Shown here piece after piece: positions 6,453 to 15,249 of a stretch of DNA of 17,399 nt. The translations under genes were made by a program, and so were the position numbers. The notes under the pieces are model-generated. The model made no database searches, had not been told where the DNA came from, and worked only from the letters and a program-made list of their open reading frames with translations. Position 1 is the stretch's first letter. Each line of letters begins with the position of its first letter. The stretch comes from JANXXV01 sp040002435 (GTDB taxonomy: Bacteria; Acidobacteriota; Terriglobia; Bryobacterales; Bryobacteraceae): positions 1 through 17,399 of the forward strand of contig JBDUEM010000155.1 in the NCBI GenBank assembly GCA_040002435.1. Direction: 5' to 3'.

Positions 6453-7250
6453 ATGCTCTATTACCCGCAACTCTCCACCGGCACGCTGGCGCAATATCCG
6501 TTGCGCAAGACGCTGCTGAAGCGAACCATTGTCAACGATTGCCTGGATAGCCGGTCCGTGAAGCTGGCGGATGTATTTGCCGCCCAGGTGGCGTGGCAGC
6601 TTGACTACGCCGGCGTGACGCAGGCGGAGTGGGACCAACTCAAGTGGCTCTTTCTGGCAGCGGAAGGTCGACTGGAGACCTTCGTATTCCTGGATCCGAC
6701 AGACAATCTGCTGCGGTTCAGCGAGAACCTCAGTTCCACAGTCTGGCAGAAGGACGGTTTGCTCCAGCTTAGCGGCAGCGTCGCGGATCCCATGGGAACA
6801 ACGCGGGCGACGCGGCTGGTGAATGCCGCGCTGGTAAACCAAAGCATCGCGCAGACTATCGAAGCCCCTGGTTGGTTCAGCTATTGCTTCAGTGTTTTCG
6901 TGCGTGCCGCAACGCCTGGTCCAGTGACGTTGACGCGGCGGAGCGCCGATGGAGCCGATTCGAGGACAGAGATTGTGGGACCGGCATGGCGGCGTTTGCA
7001 GAGTTCCGGGTCCATAGACGGAACGGCGCCGCAGGTCGCCTTCGAAATGGCTGTTCCAACCGGAGCTATCGTCGATGTCTTCGGGTTCCAGGCGGAGGCG
7101 CAGCCATTGCCATCGGCCTATAAGAAGACGGCCAGCCAGAGCGGTGTGTATCCCAGCACCCGGTTTCGCGAAGACACCATAACGCCCGTCGCCGCGGGAC
7201 CGAACGACTACGCAGTCCAAATCCAGTTGATCAGTAAGGCAGGGAGTTGA
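6453..7250 (+). CDS. DUF2460-like distal tail protein with inserted jelly-roll domain
   Basis: A 265-aa paralogue of the preceding gene product. Residues 1-85 follow the same plan: YPQLSTGTLAQYP at 4-16, CLDSRSVKLADVF at 30-42, and FVFLDPTDN at 77-85, with the DP motif at residue 81 in both proteins. Residues about 86-238 (LLRFSENLSSTVW, then WFSYCFSVFVRA, then DVFGFQAEAQPLPSAY) have the pattern of a carbohydrate-binding jelly-roll of phage tail proteins. After it, the closing strands of the DUF2460-like fold resume (DTITPVAAGPNDYAVQIQLI). It probably sits at the tail tip and may contact surface glycans. CGAGG at 6442-6446 precedes ATG 6453, and the gene begins 1 nt after the previous stop. 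Confidence 0.7.
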   Translation: MLYYPQLSTGTLAQYPLRKTLLKRTIVNDCLDSRSVKLADVFAAQVAWQLDYAGVTQAEWDQLKWLFLAAEGRLETFVFLDPTDNLLRFSENLSSTVWQKDGLLQLSGSVADPMGTTRATRLVNAALVNQSIAQTIEAPGWFSYCFSVFVRAATPGPVTLTRRSADGADSRTEIVGPAWRRLQSSGSIDGTAPQVAFEMAVPTGAIVDVFGFQAEAQPLPSAYKKTASQSGVYPSTRFREDTITPVAAGPNDYAVQIQLISKAGS

Positions 7251-7251
7251 G

Positions 7252-10200
7252 ATGGCAAGCATATACGACATCAAACAACGCGAGGTGCCGGATACACCGG
7301 TATTGCTATTCGAATGCCTTCTGTCGAATGGATCGGTGGAGCGGTGGAGCACGCACCAGGTGCAGATTGACGGCGATCTTTATAAAGCACGGATTCTGCG
7401 CCATAACCTGTTCGACATCCGATCCATGTCCGATGATGGTGTGGACGGCCTCTCCAAGGTGTCCATCACGCTGGCGAATGCGGACTCTTACTTCTCACAG
7501 ATTGAACGTGAGATTGGGATGAAGGGCGCAAAGGTGAAGGTGTCGTTTCTGTTCGTGGACCTGAAGACGGGGCTGGCCACCTCAGATCAGCGCGTTGTGT
7601 TTCGAGGGCTGAGCAATCCGCCCGATGAGATCAGCGAAGCCACGGCGCGGTTGACCTTCGTTAGCCGGTTGAGCCTGCAGCGAACTTTGCTGCCGGAGGT
7701 GAGGATTCAGCGCCGCTGTCCGTGGGTATTCCCCTCCACTTCGGCACAGCGCATCGAAGGTCTCCATGGTGCAAATAGGGCGAAATATTCACCGTTTTTC
7801 CGCTGCGGATATTCGCCCGACGTCAGCGATGGGGTTGGGAACACGGACGGGGCAGCGCCATTTACTACCTGTGACTACACGCGCACGCAGTGCGAGGAAC
7901 GGGGAATGTTTTCGACGGACGCCTCCAGCCGGGTCACGCGGCGGTTCGGGGGAATCGAATTTGTACCGTCGAGCATTCTGGTAAAAACATACGGAGAGAA
8001 ATCGCAGCATCTCAGCAGTGCCGTTGAGAACGAGGCGAAGTATAACGATTTCGTACCAATGGTGTACGGAACGGCCTGGTACCGACCTCCGGTAGTGGTG
8101 GCACGCAACGACGGAAATCTGACGCACCTGGAAGTGCTGCTGGGGATGGGAGAGATCAACTCCGTTCTCAAGGTGGTTGCCAACAGCGTGGAGATTCCGA
8201 TCGGTCAGGCGGGGCGCAACCTGACCGCGACCGGTTGGTACAACCTGGTGAATATCGGAAATCGAACGGGTAACTTCAATCTCGATTTCTCAGAGTCAAC
8301 GGGCGCGGCCGCTGGAGACCCGTACGGCAGTATGGCCGTACTGTCGGTTGTTTTGCCGAACCGGTTGAGTGACGGGTCGAGCCTGCCGCGGATCGAAGTG
8401 CTGGTCGAAGGGATGAAGCTTTCCACCTTCGATACGGATCGCGTGTTTGTGGAGGACACGTTTACCAACAACCCGGCTTGGGTGCTGCTGGATGTGCTGC
8501 GGCGGTGCGGATGGGACCTGGACGAGATCGACCTGGCGAGCTTCGCGCGGACCGCGGCTTACTGTGAAGAAACGATCACTACGCAGGATCTTTACGGCAA
8601 CGAGAAGCTGGTCTCGCGGTTTCAATGCAACCTTGTGCTTTCGAAACGGCGGAGCGCGGCCGATTTGATTCGCGGGGTGCGGAATGGTTCGGGACTGTAT
8701 CTTACCTACGGATTGGATGGACTGCTGCAGCTGAATGCGGAGAATGCCATTGGCCTACAGCACGTGGATAAACCGGCGGGCTCCAATAGCGTTGCCACTT
8801 TAAACGGGGGATGGCCCGCCTTCGAATTTGGCGATGGCACCACTGCCTTCTCAGACATCCTGCGGAAGGACAGTGGAGAGGCGAGTGTTCGGCTATGGTC
8901 CCGCAGCACGGCCGACACACCGAACCGCTTCACCACCGAATTCCAGGATGAATTCAACGAATATCAGCAGGACAGCTTGTCGCTGGTGGACTTCGATGAT
9001 GCGATTACCGCCGGGCAGGAGGTGAGTGCCAGTCTGAGTGCGCTGGGGCTGCCCAACTTCAATCAAGCGGGCCGCATCATCCGGCTGCAACTGGACAAGG
9101 CAATCCGAGGGAATACTTACATTGAGTTCGAAACTGGCGTGCGGGCCATCGGTTTGAAGGCCGGTGACCTGATTACGGTCACCTACGCCAAGGAGGGATT
9201 GGACCGGCAGATGTTTCGAGTGGTCCGCATATCTCCCGGCTTGAATTACCGGACATCAGTCATCACCGCGCAGTTTCATGACGACGCCTGGTACGTGGGG
9301 ACCGGCGACGGCGACCTTGGCGTGATTGGAGGCGGCCGCCAACCTGGTTACGATCTGGGACTGCCGCGGCCTCTGGTGGGCACCACGGTAGATGCGAACG
9401 GTGATACACAGTTTGGCGTTGTCGAACAGGGAGATCAAACCTCCGATGGAAGTTACACCGTATCGGTGGAGGTTTCGTTCTCCACGCCCGGCGTGCCTGC
9501 AGTTGGCGGCCCGGGCATTCCGTTGTTGAGCCTGGCTGCGACATCGGCGGCTACCGGGGGTACGCTGCTTGGCGGCAGCATTTACTATTACGCCGTCAGC
9601 GCGGTCGATGCAGTGACCGGGAATGGCGCTGAGAGCCAGGTGTCATTCGTGGTGCGGGCGGCCACGCCGGCCGGTGCGGATACGTGTACCGTCACTTTGC
9701 GGGAGCTGAGCTTCTCGCCTTCCACCACCGGATTTCATGTTTATCGGGGAACGAATCCCACTCAATTGCTGCGAATTGCCGAGAATGTGGACCTGGGGCC
9801 GACTTTCACTGATACGGGCGGCGCGTCGACACTGGCTGCTCCGGTGGATAGGAACTTCCACCACGCGGATTTCTACTGGCGGATGGAGTTGCAGCCCGAG
9901 GCTCCCGTAACGACACACGGCGTCAATTCTATTGGAAACGAGACGCTGCACATGCTGGTGAACGATTATCGCGGCAAGATTGTCCGCGTTACGCACGGCA
10001 AGGGCATTGGACAGGAACGGTTGGTGCTGACCAACACAGCTACGGAGCTGACGGTGAGCGCGAATTGGGATGTGGAACCGGACGCCACCAGCCTGTTCGT
10101 TGTGAGTGAGGCCGGCTGGCAGTTCGGTGGATTGGGACAGAGCAGCCCGGTGGTGTTTGAGATTCCCAACAGGCAGCACGCGTTTATTCAGATCTCTGGA

Positions 10201-11196
10201 CGAGCGGCGAATGTGCATGACCGCGAAAGCGCGTATGAGCTTTCCCCGCTGACGCGCTACGAAATTGGCGGAGCCGGCACCGCGGGCGGCGATGCTGACG
10301 TTGCGGGCCCGCCGGTCTTCGGGCTTTCTTCCTCCGGCGAAGGATTTGTGGAAGTAGCAGGTGTCGGCTTCGAAGACTTGGCCAATACCAGCACGATTAC
10401 CGCGGCGAGTCTGACCATTCACTATTTCGACGAGCTAAGCGGCCCCCCAATGGCGGCTCTCGTCGCGGGGCTGGATGCATCGGAGACAACCTTCGATCTT
10501 ACTCACGTCACAGGTGCAACGGTGGGCGGATTGATCCAGGTTGGCAACGAAATCATGTTGGTAACCGCCCTTGAGCCGAGCGGGCTGAGTTGCGTGGTCA
10601 CACGCGGCTCTTATGACACGACGGCTGTTCCGCATTCCACCGGCGATCTGGTTTACACCCTGCAGAAGAAAGTATTCGTAATGCCGTTTGTGCATAACTT
10701 CTTCGGAACCGAAGCGAGCGGCAGCTACAGCAATCCCATTCCGCTGCAGGATGTACGAATTGCTGCAGCCGAGATGTATGTTACGAACTCACGAGGCAAC
10801 AGTCCGGTAACCATTAACTCCTACACAGCGACGGTACTGGCGGGCATTCGAACGCTGGCAGGCGGCCAGCTATCGCTGCAGATTGCCGGGTACCTGGCCA
10901 TTCAAGCCGACGCTGTGCCGCCCCTGGTGATGGACAACAGTTACAGCGTTCGCGACATTTTCGCGACCGTGGGGCAGGCTCCAACGCTGGACGATGTGGT
11001 GCTGCATTTGAAGGTGGACTCCGAGATCTATTGTGTGTTGACGATTGTGAAAGATCATCTCTCGTCAGATCCCATTGGAGGCTTCCTCCTGAAGCCATTG
11101 GCGGCCGGAGCGAAGCTGGGCCTCGACGTATATTCCGTTGGCCAGACAAACGACAGTACCCCTGGCAGCGATCTGACAGTCACGGTGAGGCTGTAG
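7252..11196 (+). CDS. Giant tail hub / tip protein (DUF2163/BR0599 plus gpJ-like)
   Basis: A 1314-aa protein. Residues about 1-240 resemble the DUF2163/phage BR0599 family (RcGTA g13-type): an N-terminal beta domain, then cysteines 156, 185, 207 and 214 (TTCDYTRTQC at 205-214) and the closing RRFGGIEF (230-237). Residues about 260-690 resemble the hub of gpJ and GTA 'megatron' proteins, with NPAWVLLDVLRRCGW (407-421) and IDLASFARTAAYC (426-438). Residues 755-862 are an Fn3-like domain (IYYYAVSAVDAVTG, then TTGFHVYRGTNPTQLLRI). Further beta modules follow, one with GNEIMLVTALEPSG and VTRGSYDTT (about 1070-1137), then a last domain to 1314. Hub trimers close the tube and carry receptor binding. 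AGGGAG at 7241-7246 gives the start, 1 nt after the previous stop. Confidence 0.75.
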   Translation: MASIYDIKQREVPDTPVLLFECLLSNGSVERWSTHQVQIDGDLYKARILRHNLFDIRSMSDDGVDGLSKVSITLANADSYFSQIEREIGMKGAKVKVSFLFVDLKTGLATSDQRVVFRGLSNPPDEISEATARLTFVSRLSLQRTLLPEVRIQRRCPWVFPSTSAQRIEGLHGANRAKYSPFFRCGYSPDVSDGVGNTDGAAPFTTCDYTRTQCEERGMFSTDASSRVTRRFGGIEFVPSSILVKTYGEKSQHLSSAVENEAKYNDFVPMVYGTAWYRPPVVVARNDGNLTHLEVLLGMGEINSVLKVVANSVEIPIGQAGRNLTATGWYNLVNIGNRTGNFNLDFSESTGAAAGDPYGSMAVLSVVLPNRLSDGSSLPRIEVLVEGMKLSTFDTDRVFVEDTFTNNPAWVLLDVLRRCGWDLDEIDLASFARTAAYCEETITTQDLYGNEKLVSRFQCNLVLSKRRSAADLIRGVRNGSGLYLTYGLDGLLQLNAENAIGLQHVDKPAGSNSVATLNGGWPAFEFGDGTTAFSDILRKDSGEASVRLWSRSTADTPNRFTTEFQDEFNEYQQDSLSLVDFDDAITAGQEVSASLSALGLPNFNQAGRIIRLQLDKAIRGNTYIEFETGVRAIGLKAGDLITVTYAKEGLDRQMFRVVRISPGLNYRTSVITAQFHDDAWYVGTGDGDLGVIGGGRQPGYDLGLPRPLVGTTVDANGDTQFGVVEQGDQTSDGSYTVSVEVSFSTPGVPAVGGPGIPLLSLAATSAATGGTLLGGSIYYYAVSAVDAVTGNGAESQVSFVVRAATPAGADTCTVTLRELSFSPSTTGFHVYRGTNPTQLLRIAENVDLGPTFTDTGGASTLAAPVDRNFHHADFYWRMELQPEAPVTTHGVNSIGNETLHMLVNDYRGKIVRVTHGKGIGQERLVLTNTATELTVSANWDVEPDATSLFVVSEAGWQFGGLGQSSPVVFEIPNRQHAFIQISGRAANVHDRESAYELSPLTRYEIGGAGTAGGDADVAGPPVFGLSSSGEGFVEVAGVGFEDLANTSTITAASLTIHYFDELSGPPMAALVAGLDASETTFDLTHVTGATVGGLIQVGNEIMLVTALEPSGLSCVVTRGSYDTTAVPHSTGDLVYTLQKKVFVMPFVHNFFGTEASGSYSNPIPLQDVRIAAAEMYVTNSRGNSPVTINSYTATVLAGIRTLAGGQLSLQIAGYLAIQADAVPPLVMDNSYSVRDIFATVGQAPTLDDVVLHLKVDSEIYCVLTIVKDHLSSDPIGGFLLKPLAAGAKLGLDVYSVGQTNDSTPGSDLTVTVRL

Positions 11197-11197
11197 G

Positions 11198-13987
11198 ATG
11201 GCAATCCTTCAAAAGCTCCGGCCGGACAGGGACTTGCAGGTTTACTTTGAGCGTCCGTCCGCCATTGCCGCGTTGAGCGGTGCAAGCGAAAACGGATTTG
11301 CGGTGTCCGGGACCTGGCGGCAGCAGTTTGACTGGGCGGTGGTGGAGTGGAATCGAGATAACGTGTTCGAGCATCCGGCATTTCGCAATCTACCAGACGG
11401 GGATCTCTCCGGTTTGACGCTGACGTATGACGACGAACGAACCAATTGCATCGGTTTGGACGCAGATCTTTTCGCCACGGTGGATTGGCCGAGTCTGCGC
11501 ATATGGGCATCTGACGGTGGCATCGAAAAGCTTTATAAGGTCCCTATTAAGAAACACGCGACGGCGGTGGAAGGCAGTTACACTTGTGCTTCCGCCGAGT
11601 TTTATTTGGAAGGAACTGCGACGCAGGATGACTATATCGGCTTGGCATTCCTCTCACAGCATGTAGGCCATCAACTGTATTTTGACGACACTATCGAATC
11701 GACTATCAATGAACTGATCGCCGCTCTTACTGGAACGAATTGGGGAGTGGAAGCCGTCAAAATCGGAACCAACGGGATCCGGCTGATTTACAGAGGTTTC
11801 GATGAAAACGGCCACACGCAGAGCGAGGCGAATAGCACCACGGGCGTGAACGGCAATCGGATTGGCGTCTACACTCTGAATTCAGGAAGCGGCAACATGT
11901 CGTGGAATGTTGCTTCGCAAAATATGAGCGGCGGCACTTCACCCACAAAGTGGCGGATCACGTTGCCCTTTATCGAACTACGGGGCAATGTGGAGGGTGA
12001 GGCAGTAGACCCCGACTATCCTGACGGCCCTTTGGTGCCGGCCACAGCCGTGCGGCGCATGCGTTGGACGTGGGCCGCCGCGATGCAGGCGGGTGCTTAC
12101 GAGCGCAGCGAATTCGAAGTGGCCATTACGAACTGGACCGTTGAAGGCACAAATCTTACTTATCGTGTCGCTGGGCCAGGAAGCCGCCGAATCGACGACG
12201 CCGATTTGCAGGCAATCAGCTACGCCGGTGTCTGGACGCCGCAACGGCCCTTTAACTTTTCAGAGGGCACCATTCGCTATACCACTGCGGTAGGAGCGTC
12301 GCTCACTTGCAGTTATCACGTTCCGCAGGACCACGAGTTATTCCTGGGGACGCGCTGGGTGGATAGCGGATGCCTGATCAGCGTGGTAGTCGATGGGTCC
12401 ACTTCGCTTGCGTTCGACCTGAGAATACCGGCGGAAGATATTCTGTGCCGGATCTCTCTGGGCATACTGGGCCCGGGCGATCACAACGTCACGGTGACGC
12501 ACGAAGGTCCGGAGGGAAAGCAGTTTTATTTTGACTTTCTGGAAATTGCGATTCCCTCCGAGACCCTGCCGGTCTTTCCCGCACAGCCGAAGCTTACGCT
12601 TGCAACCGATTGGGATACGGATCACAGCATCGCCCTGCCGCCGGAGAGGACTGCGTGGATGATTCATTCGCTGGGCTTTGAAGGACGAGTGAACCATTAC
12701 GTGGGCGCGCAATGGTTCTACGAACTTGTTTGCACGGGGAATGTGTATGCGACGGGCGCAGTCGCTTTTGTAGGTACACCGGAACCCAGTGCGATCACGA
12801 AGCTGTGGATTGGGCGACTGGATCAGCCATCATTGGCTCCGACGCTATTGGAGCACTTGAACCTGGTTGGCGACACCGCCGAGTCTGTCGCCAGGGCGTT
12901 CGAGTTTCAGCTGAACAACGGCTATACAGCGGTTTGGGCGCTTGCCGACGGGAACGTGCTGACCATACAATCACGGCGCATGGGAGAGGACGGCAATCAA
13001 ATCAGCCTGAGTGCGGAGGGGGCCGCAGATTTTACCGCGACAGCCTCTGCCGGAGCGCTGACGTATGGGGTAGAAGGCACCTGGCACACCGATCTGGAGG
13101 CGACCTCCAAGCTGAACCGGGCTGTTCGAGACTGGACCCGGAGCTTTTTCACGGCGGTGCAGGGCTACGGGATGGATGGTGTTGCGGCCTTCAGCACTGA
13201 GTTGCGGCACGGAGACGATTCGCAGGCGGCCGGTATCGCTCAACGCTATCCGAATCTGGATCCAGTCATTCTTGATACTCCCGCGATTCAAACAAATTTT
13301 TCTCCTACCAGTTTGGCGTTCTGGAAGTATGTCCATCTGGAAATGGCAACTGTCATGCAAGAAGCCGGCATGCAGCCGTATGTGCAATTCGGCGAAGTGC
13401 AATGGTGGTACTTTCCGAAAGCCTCGGGCCTGCCCTATTACGATGCCTATACCAAAGCCCGTTTCCTTGCGGAGTTCGGTCATGACATCAGCGTGATCAC
13501 CGAAAGCACCGTGCTGCCCTCGGCGTATCCAGAGGAAGCAGACCTTTTGCCCCGGTTGATTGGCGAATTCACCTCAGCCATCATGAGCTTTGTGCGCGCC
13601 ACTGTTCCAAACTGCCGGTTCGAAGTACTCTACCCGCCGGATGTCAACGAGACACCGTTCAATCGGGCCATCAACTTTCCCGCTGGCGATTGGACCCCGG
13701 CGGCGCTGGACTGCCTCAAAACCGAGAGTTTCACCTACACTTATGCCCGCGATCTCGACAAGTCCCGCGCGTCGATGACGTTTGGCAAAGTATTTGGTTT
13801 TCCTCCCAGTAAGCGCAGCCACCTGGTAGGCATCAGCGACCCCATCGCCGCCTGGGTGAAAGAAGCAGGCATGGCGCAGGGTGAGGGCATGGAATCGGTA
13901 GTGCTATTCGCACTCGATCAGTTCTGTCTCCTGGGATATGCGACGCCGGTTGGCGGGGGCACGGGGCGCAGCGTCTCTATGGCATAA
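11198..13987 (+). CDS. Tail protein with sheath-like repeats, jelly-roll and TIM-barrel-like domain
   Basis: A 929-aa protein, last gene of the tail module. Two segments share one plan: TIESTINELIAALTG to VNGNRIGVYT (165-225) and TAESVARAFEFQLN to GEDGNQISLS (560-605). This is the helix-strand-'GxxGN' pattern found in phage tail sheath proteins of the Mu type. Residues about 346-455 resemble a carbohydrate-binding jelly-roll (DHNVTVTH, FYFDFLEIAI). Residues about 615-915 read as a TIM-barrel-like glycosidase fold, with FGEVQWWYFP (731-740), LYPPDVNETPFN (811-822) and KTESFTYTYARDLD (841-854); E733 and E843 are possible active-site acids. From memory, some phage proteins called non-contractile tail sheaths have such a barrel. 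It may sheath the tube, form a fibre, or cut glycans. GAGG at 11187-11190 precedes the start. Confidence 0.6.
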   Translation: MAILQKLRPDRDLQVYFERPSAIAALSGASENGFAVSGTWRQQFDWAVVEWNRDNVFEHPAFRNLPDGDLSGLTLTYDDERTNCIGLDADLFATVDWPSLRIWASDGGIEKLYKVPIKKHATAVEGSYTCASAEFYLEGTATQDDYIGLAFLSQHVGHQLYFDDTIESTINELIAALTGTNWGVEAVKIGTNGIRLIYRGFDENGHTQSEANSTTGVNGNRIGVYTLNSGSGNMSWNVASQNMSGGTSPTKWRITLPFIELRGNVEGEAVDPDYPDGPLVPATAVRRMRWTWAAAMQAGAYERSEFEVAITNWTVEGTNLTYRVAGPGSRRIDDADLQAISYAGVWTPQRPFNFSEGTIRYTTAVGASLTCSYHVPQDHELFLGTRWVDSGCLISVVVDGSTSLAFDLRIPAEDILCRISLGILGPGDHNVTVTHEGPEGKQFYFDFLEIAIPSETLPVFPAQPKLTLATDWDTDHSIALPPERTAWMIHSLGFEGRVNHYVGAQWFYELVCTGNVYATGAVAFVGTPEPSAITKLWIGRLDQPSLAPTLLEHLNLVGDTAESVARAFEFQLNNGYTAVWALADGNVLTIQSRRMGEDGNQISLSAEGAADFTATASAGALTYGVEGTWHTDLEATSKLNRAVRDWTRSFFTAVQGYGMDGVAAFSTELRHGDDSQAAGIAQRYPNLDPVILDTPAIQTNFSPTSLAFWKYVHLEMATVMQEAGMQPYVQFGEVQWWYFPKASGLPYYDAYTKARFLAEFGHDISVITESTVLPSAYPEEADLLPRLIGEFTSAIMSFVRATVPNCRFEVLYPPDVNETPFNRAINFPAGDWTPAALDCLKTESFTYTYARDLDKSRASMTFGKVFGFPPSKRSHLVGISDPIAAWVKEAGMAQGEGMESVVLFALDQFCLLGYATPVGGGTGRSVSMA

Positions 13988-14022
13988 GTGAGCGGCGGGG
14001 CGCTATAGTTGGGGAGTCAACT

Positions 14023-15249
14023 GTGGTCCTCGTTCAAAACGTATCGAAGCTCTACCGGCTCTATAATCGCCCTTCCGATCGCCTCTTTGAATTACTGCCG
14101 TTCCGCAAAGCGCCTTTGCACACCAATTTCTGGGCGTTGAAGAACGTCAGCTTCGTGGTGGAACCGGGAGAGATTTTGGGCCTGGTTGGCCCGAATGGGT
14201 CGGGCAAGAGCACACTACTGCAAGTGGTGAGCGGTATCCTCCGCCCCACCACTGGCCGCGTTTCCGTGGAAGGCCGCGTGGCTGCCCTGCTGGAATTGGG
14301 CGCCGGTTTCAATCCTGACTTTTCGGGAAGGGAAAATGTGTTCCTGAACAGCGAGATCATGGGCCTCTCGCGCAAACACACGGAGCGGATCTTCCCTGCC
14401 ATTGAAAAGTTTGCTGACATTGGAGACTTTATTGACCGGCCGGTGAAGGAATACTCCAGCGGGATGTATGTCCGCCTGGCCTTTGCGACGGCGATCCACG
14501 TGGAGCCAGACATCCTGATTGTGGATGAGGCGCTCGCCGTGGGAGACGCGATTTTCGCGAACCGGTGCCTGCAGAAACTGGAGGAGTTGAAGGAGCGTAA
14601 GGTCACCATCCTTTTTGTTTCCCATGATCTTGGTTTGGTGAAGCGGCTGTGCCACCGCGCCATCCTCATGACGAAGGGGGAGGTGCTCTGCGAAGGCAAG
14701 CCGACGGAGGTGGTCAATCGCTACGTCGGCCTGGTTCACCAAAAAGATGGAGCGCCGGAGGTGGTGGAGGCGCTGATTGGGAACTTCCGCCATGGCGACG
14801 CCGCGAGCCGGGTCACCGCCGTGGAGGTCTTGAACAGCGACGGGGACGTCACTACCACTCTTCGCAGCGGTGAAATGGTCCGCGTGCGGATCGAGGCGCG
14901 CTTTGACAACGATGTACAAAATCCGATTGTGGGAATGCTCATCCGGAACCGGCTTGGCATAGAGATCTTCGGCACAAACACACGCATCGAAGGAGTTGAC
15001 CTTGGTGCCTTCCGGGCGGGAGATGTACTCGAAGTTGAGTTCGAATTTCTCTGCATGCTGACGCGCCAGGAGTATACGGTGACGGTTGCGACCCAGCATC
15101 GTGATGGCTCAAGCCAGGACTGGCTGGATGATGTTTTGCAGTTCACTGTGGTGGATGATAAAGACAAGGCCGGCGTTGCGAATTTGAAGACGGATGTGCG
15201 CTGGCGCGTCAATCCTGCGGCAAACGAGAAGGCACTACTTTCGAAATGA
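14023..15249 (+). CDS. Wzt-like polysaccharide ABC exporter, ATP-binding subunit
   Basis: A 408-aa protein. The nucleotide-binding domain has Walker A GPNGSGKST (56-64), signature YSSGM (144-148), Walker B ILIVDE (164-169), the exporter-type ALAVGD that follows, and the H-loop histidine 201. The early RPSDRLFELLPF insert and VLVQNVSKLYRLYN start are typical of the capsule/O-antigen/teichoic acid exporter subfamily. Residues about 260-378 form a C-terminal beta-sandwich like the Wzt carbohydrate-binding domain that recognises the finished glycan end. It should act on the cytoplasmic face with a Wzm-type permease, which is not in this window. Translation starts at GTG 14023 after GGGGAG (14011-14016). 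The gene begins 35 nt after the last tail gene, with no terminator in the gap. Confidence 0.88.
   Translation: MVLVQNVSKLYRLYNRPSDRLFELLPFRKAPLHTNFWALKNVSFVVEPGEILGLVGPNGSGKSTLLQVVSGILRPTTGRVSVEGRVAALLELGAGFNPDFSGRENVFLNSEIMGLSRKHTERIFPAIEKFADIGDFIDRPVKEYSSGMYVRLAFATAIHVEPDILIVDEALAVGDAIFANRCLQKLEELKERKVTILFVSHDLGLVKRLCHRAILMTKGEVLCEGKPTEVVNRYVGLVHQKDGAPEVVEALIGNFRHGDAASRVTAVEVLNSDGDVTTTLRSGEMVRVRIEARFDNDVQNPIVGMLIRNRLGIEIFGTNTRIEGVDLGAFRAGDVLEVEFEFLCMLTRQEYTVTVATQHRDGSSQDWLDDVLQFTVVDDKDKAGVANLKTDVRWRVNPAANEKALLSK

Noticed and set aside
6429..7352. 307-aa open frame on the - strand
   Set aside because: It lies wholly opposite the distal tail paralogue and the ends of its neighbours, has no ribosome site, and its composition (His/Arg/Gln-rich) is that of a shadow frame in G+C-rich DNA.
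14004..14009. TATAGT as a -10 promoter element for the ABC gene
   Set aside because: No -35 at the right spacing, and the predicted transcript start would remove the GGGGAG ribosome site.
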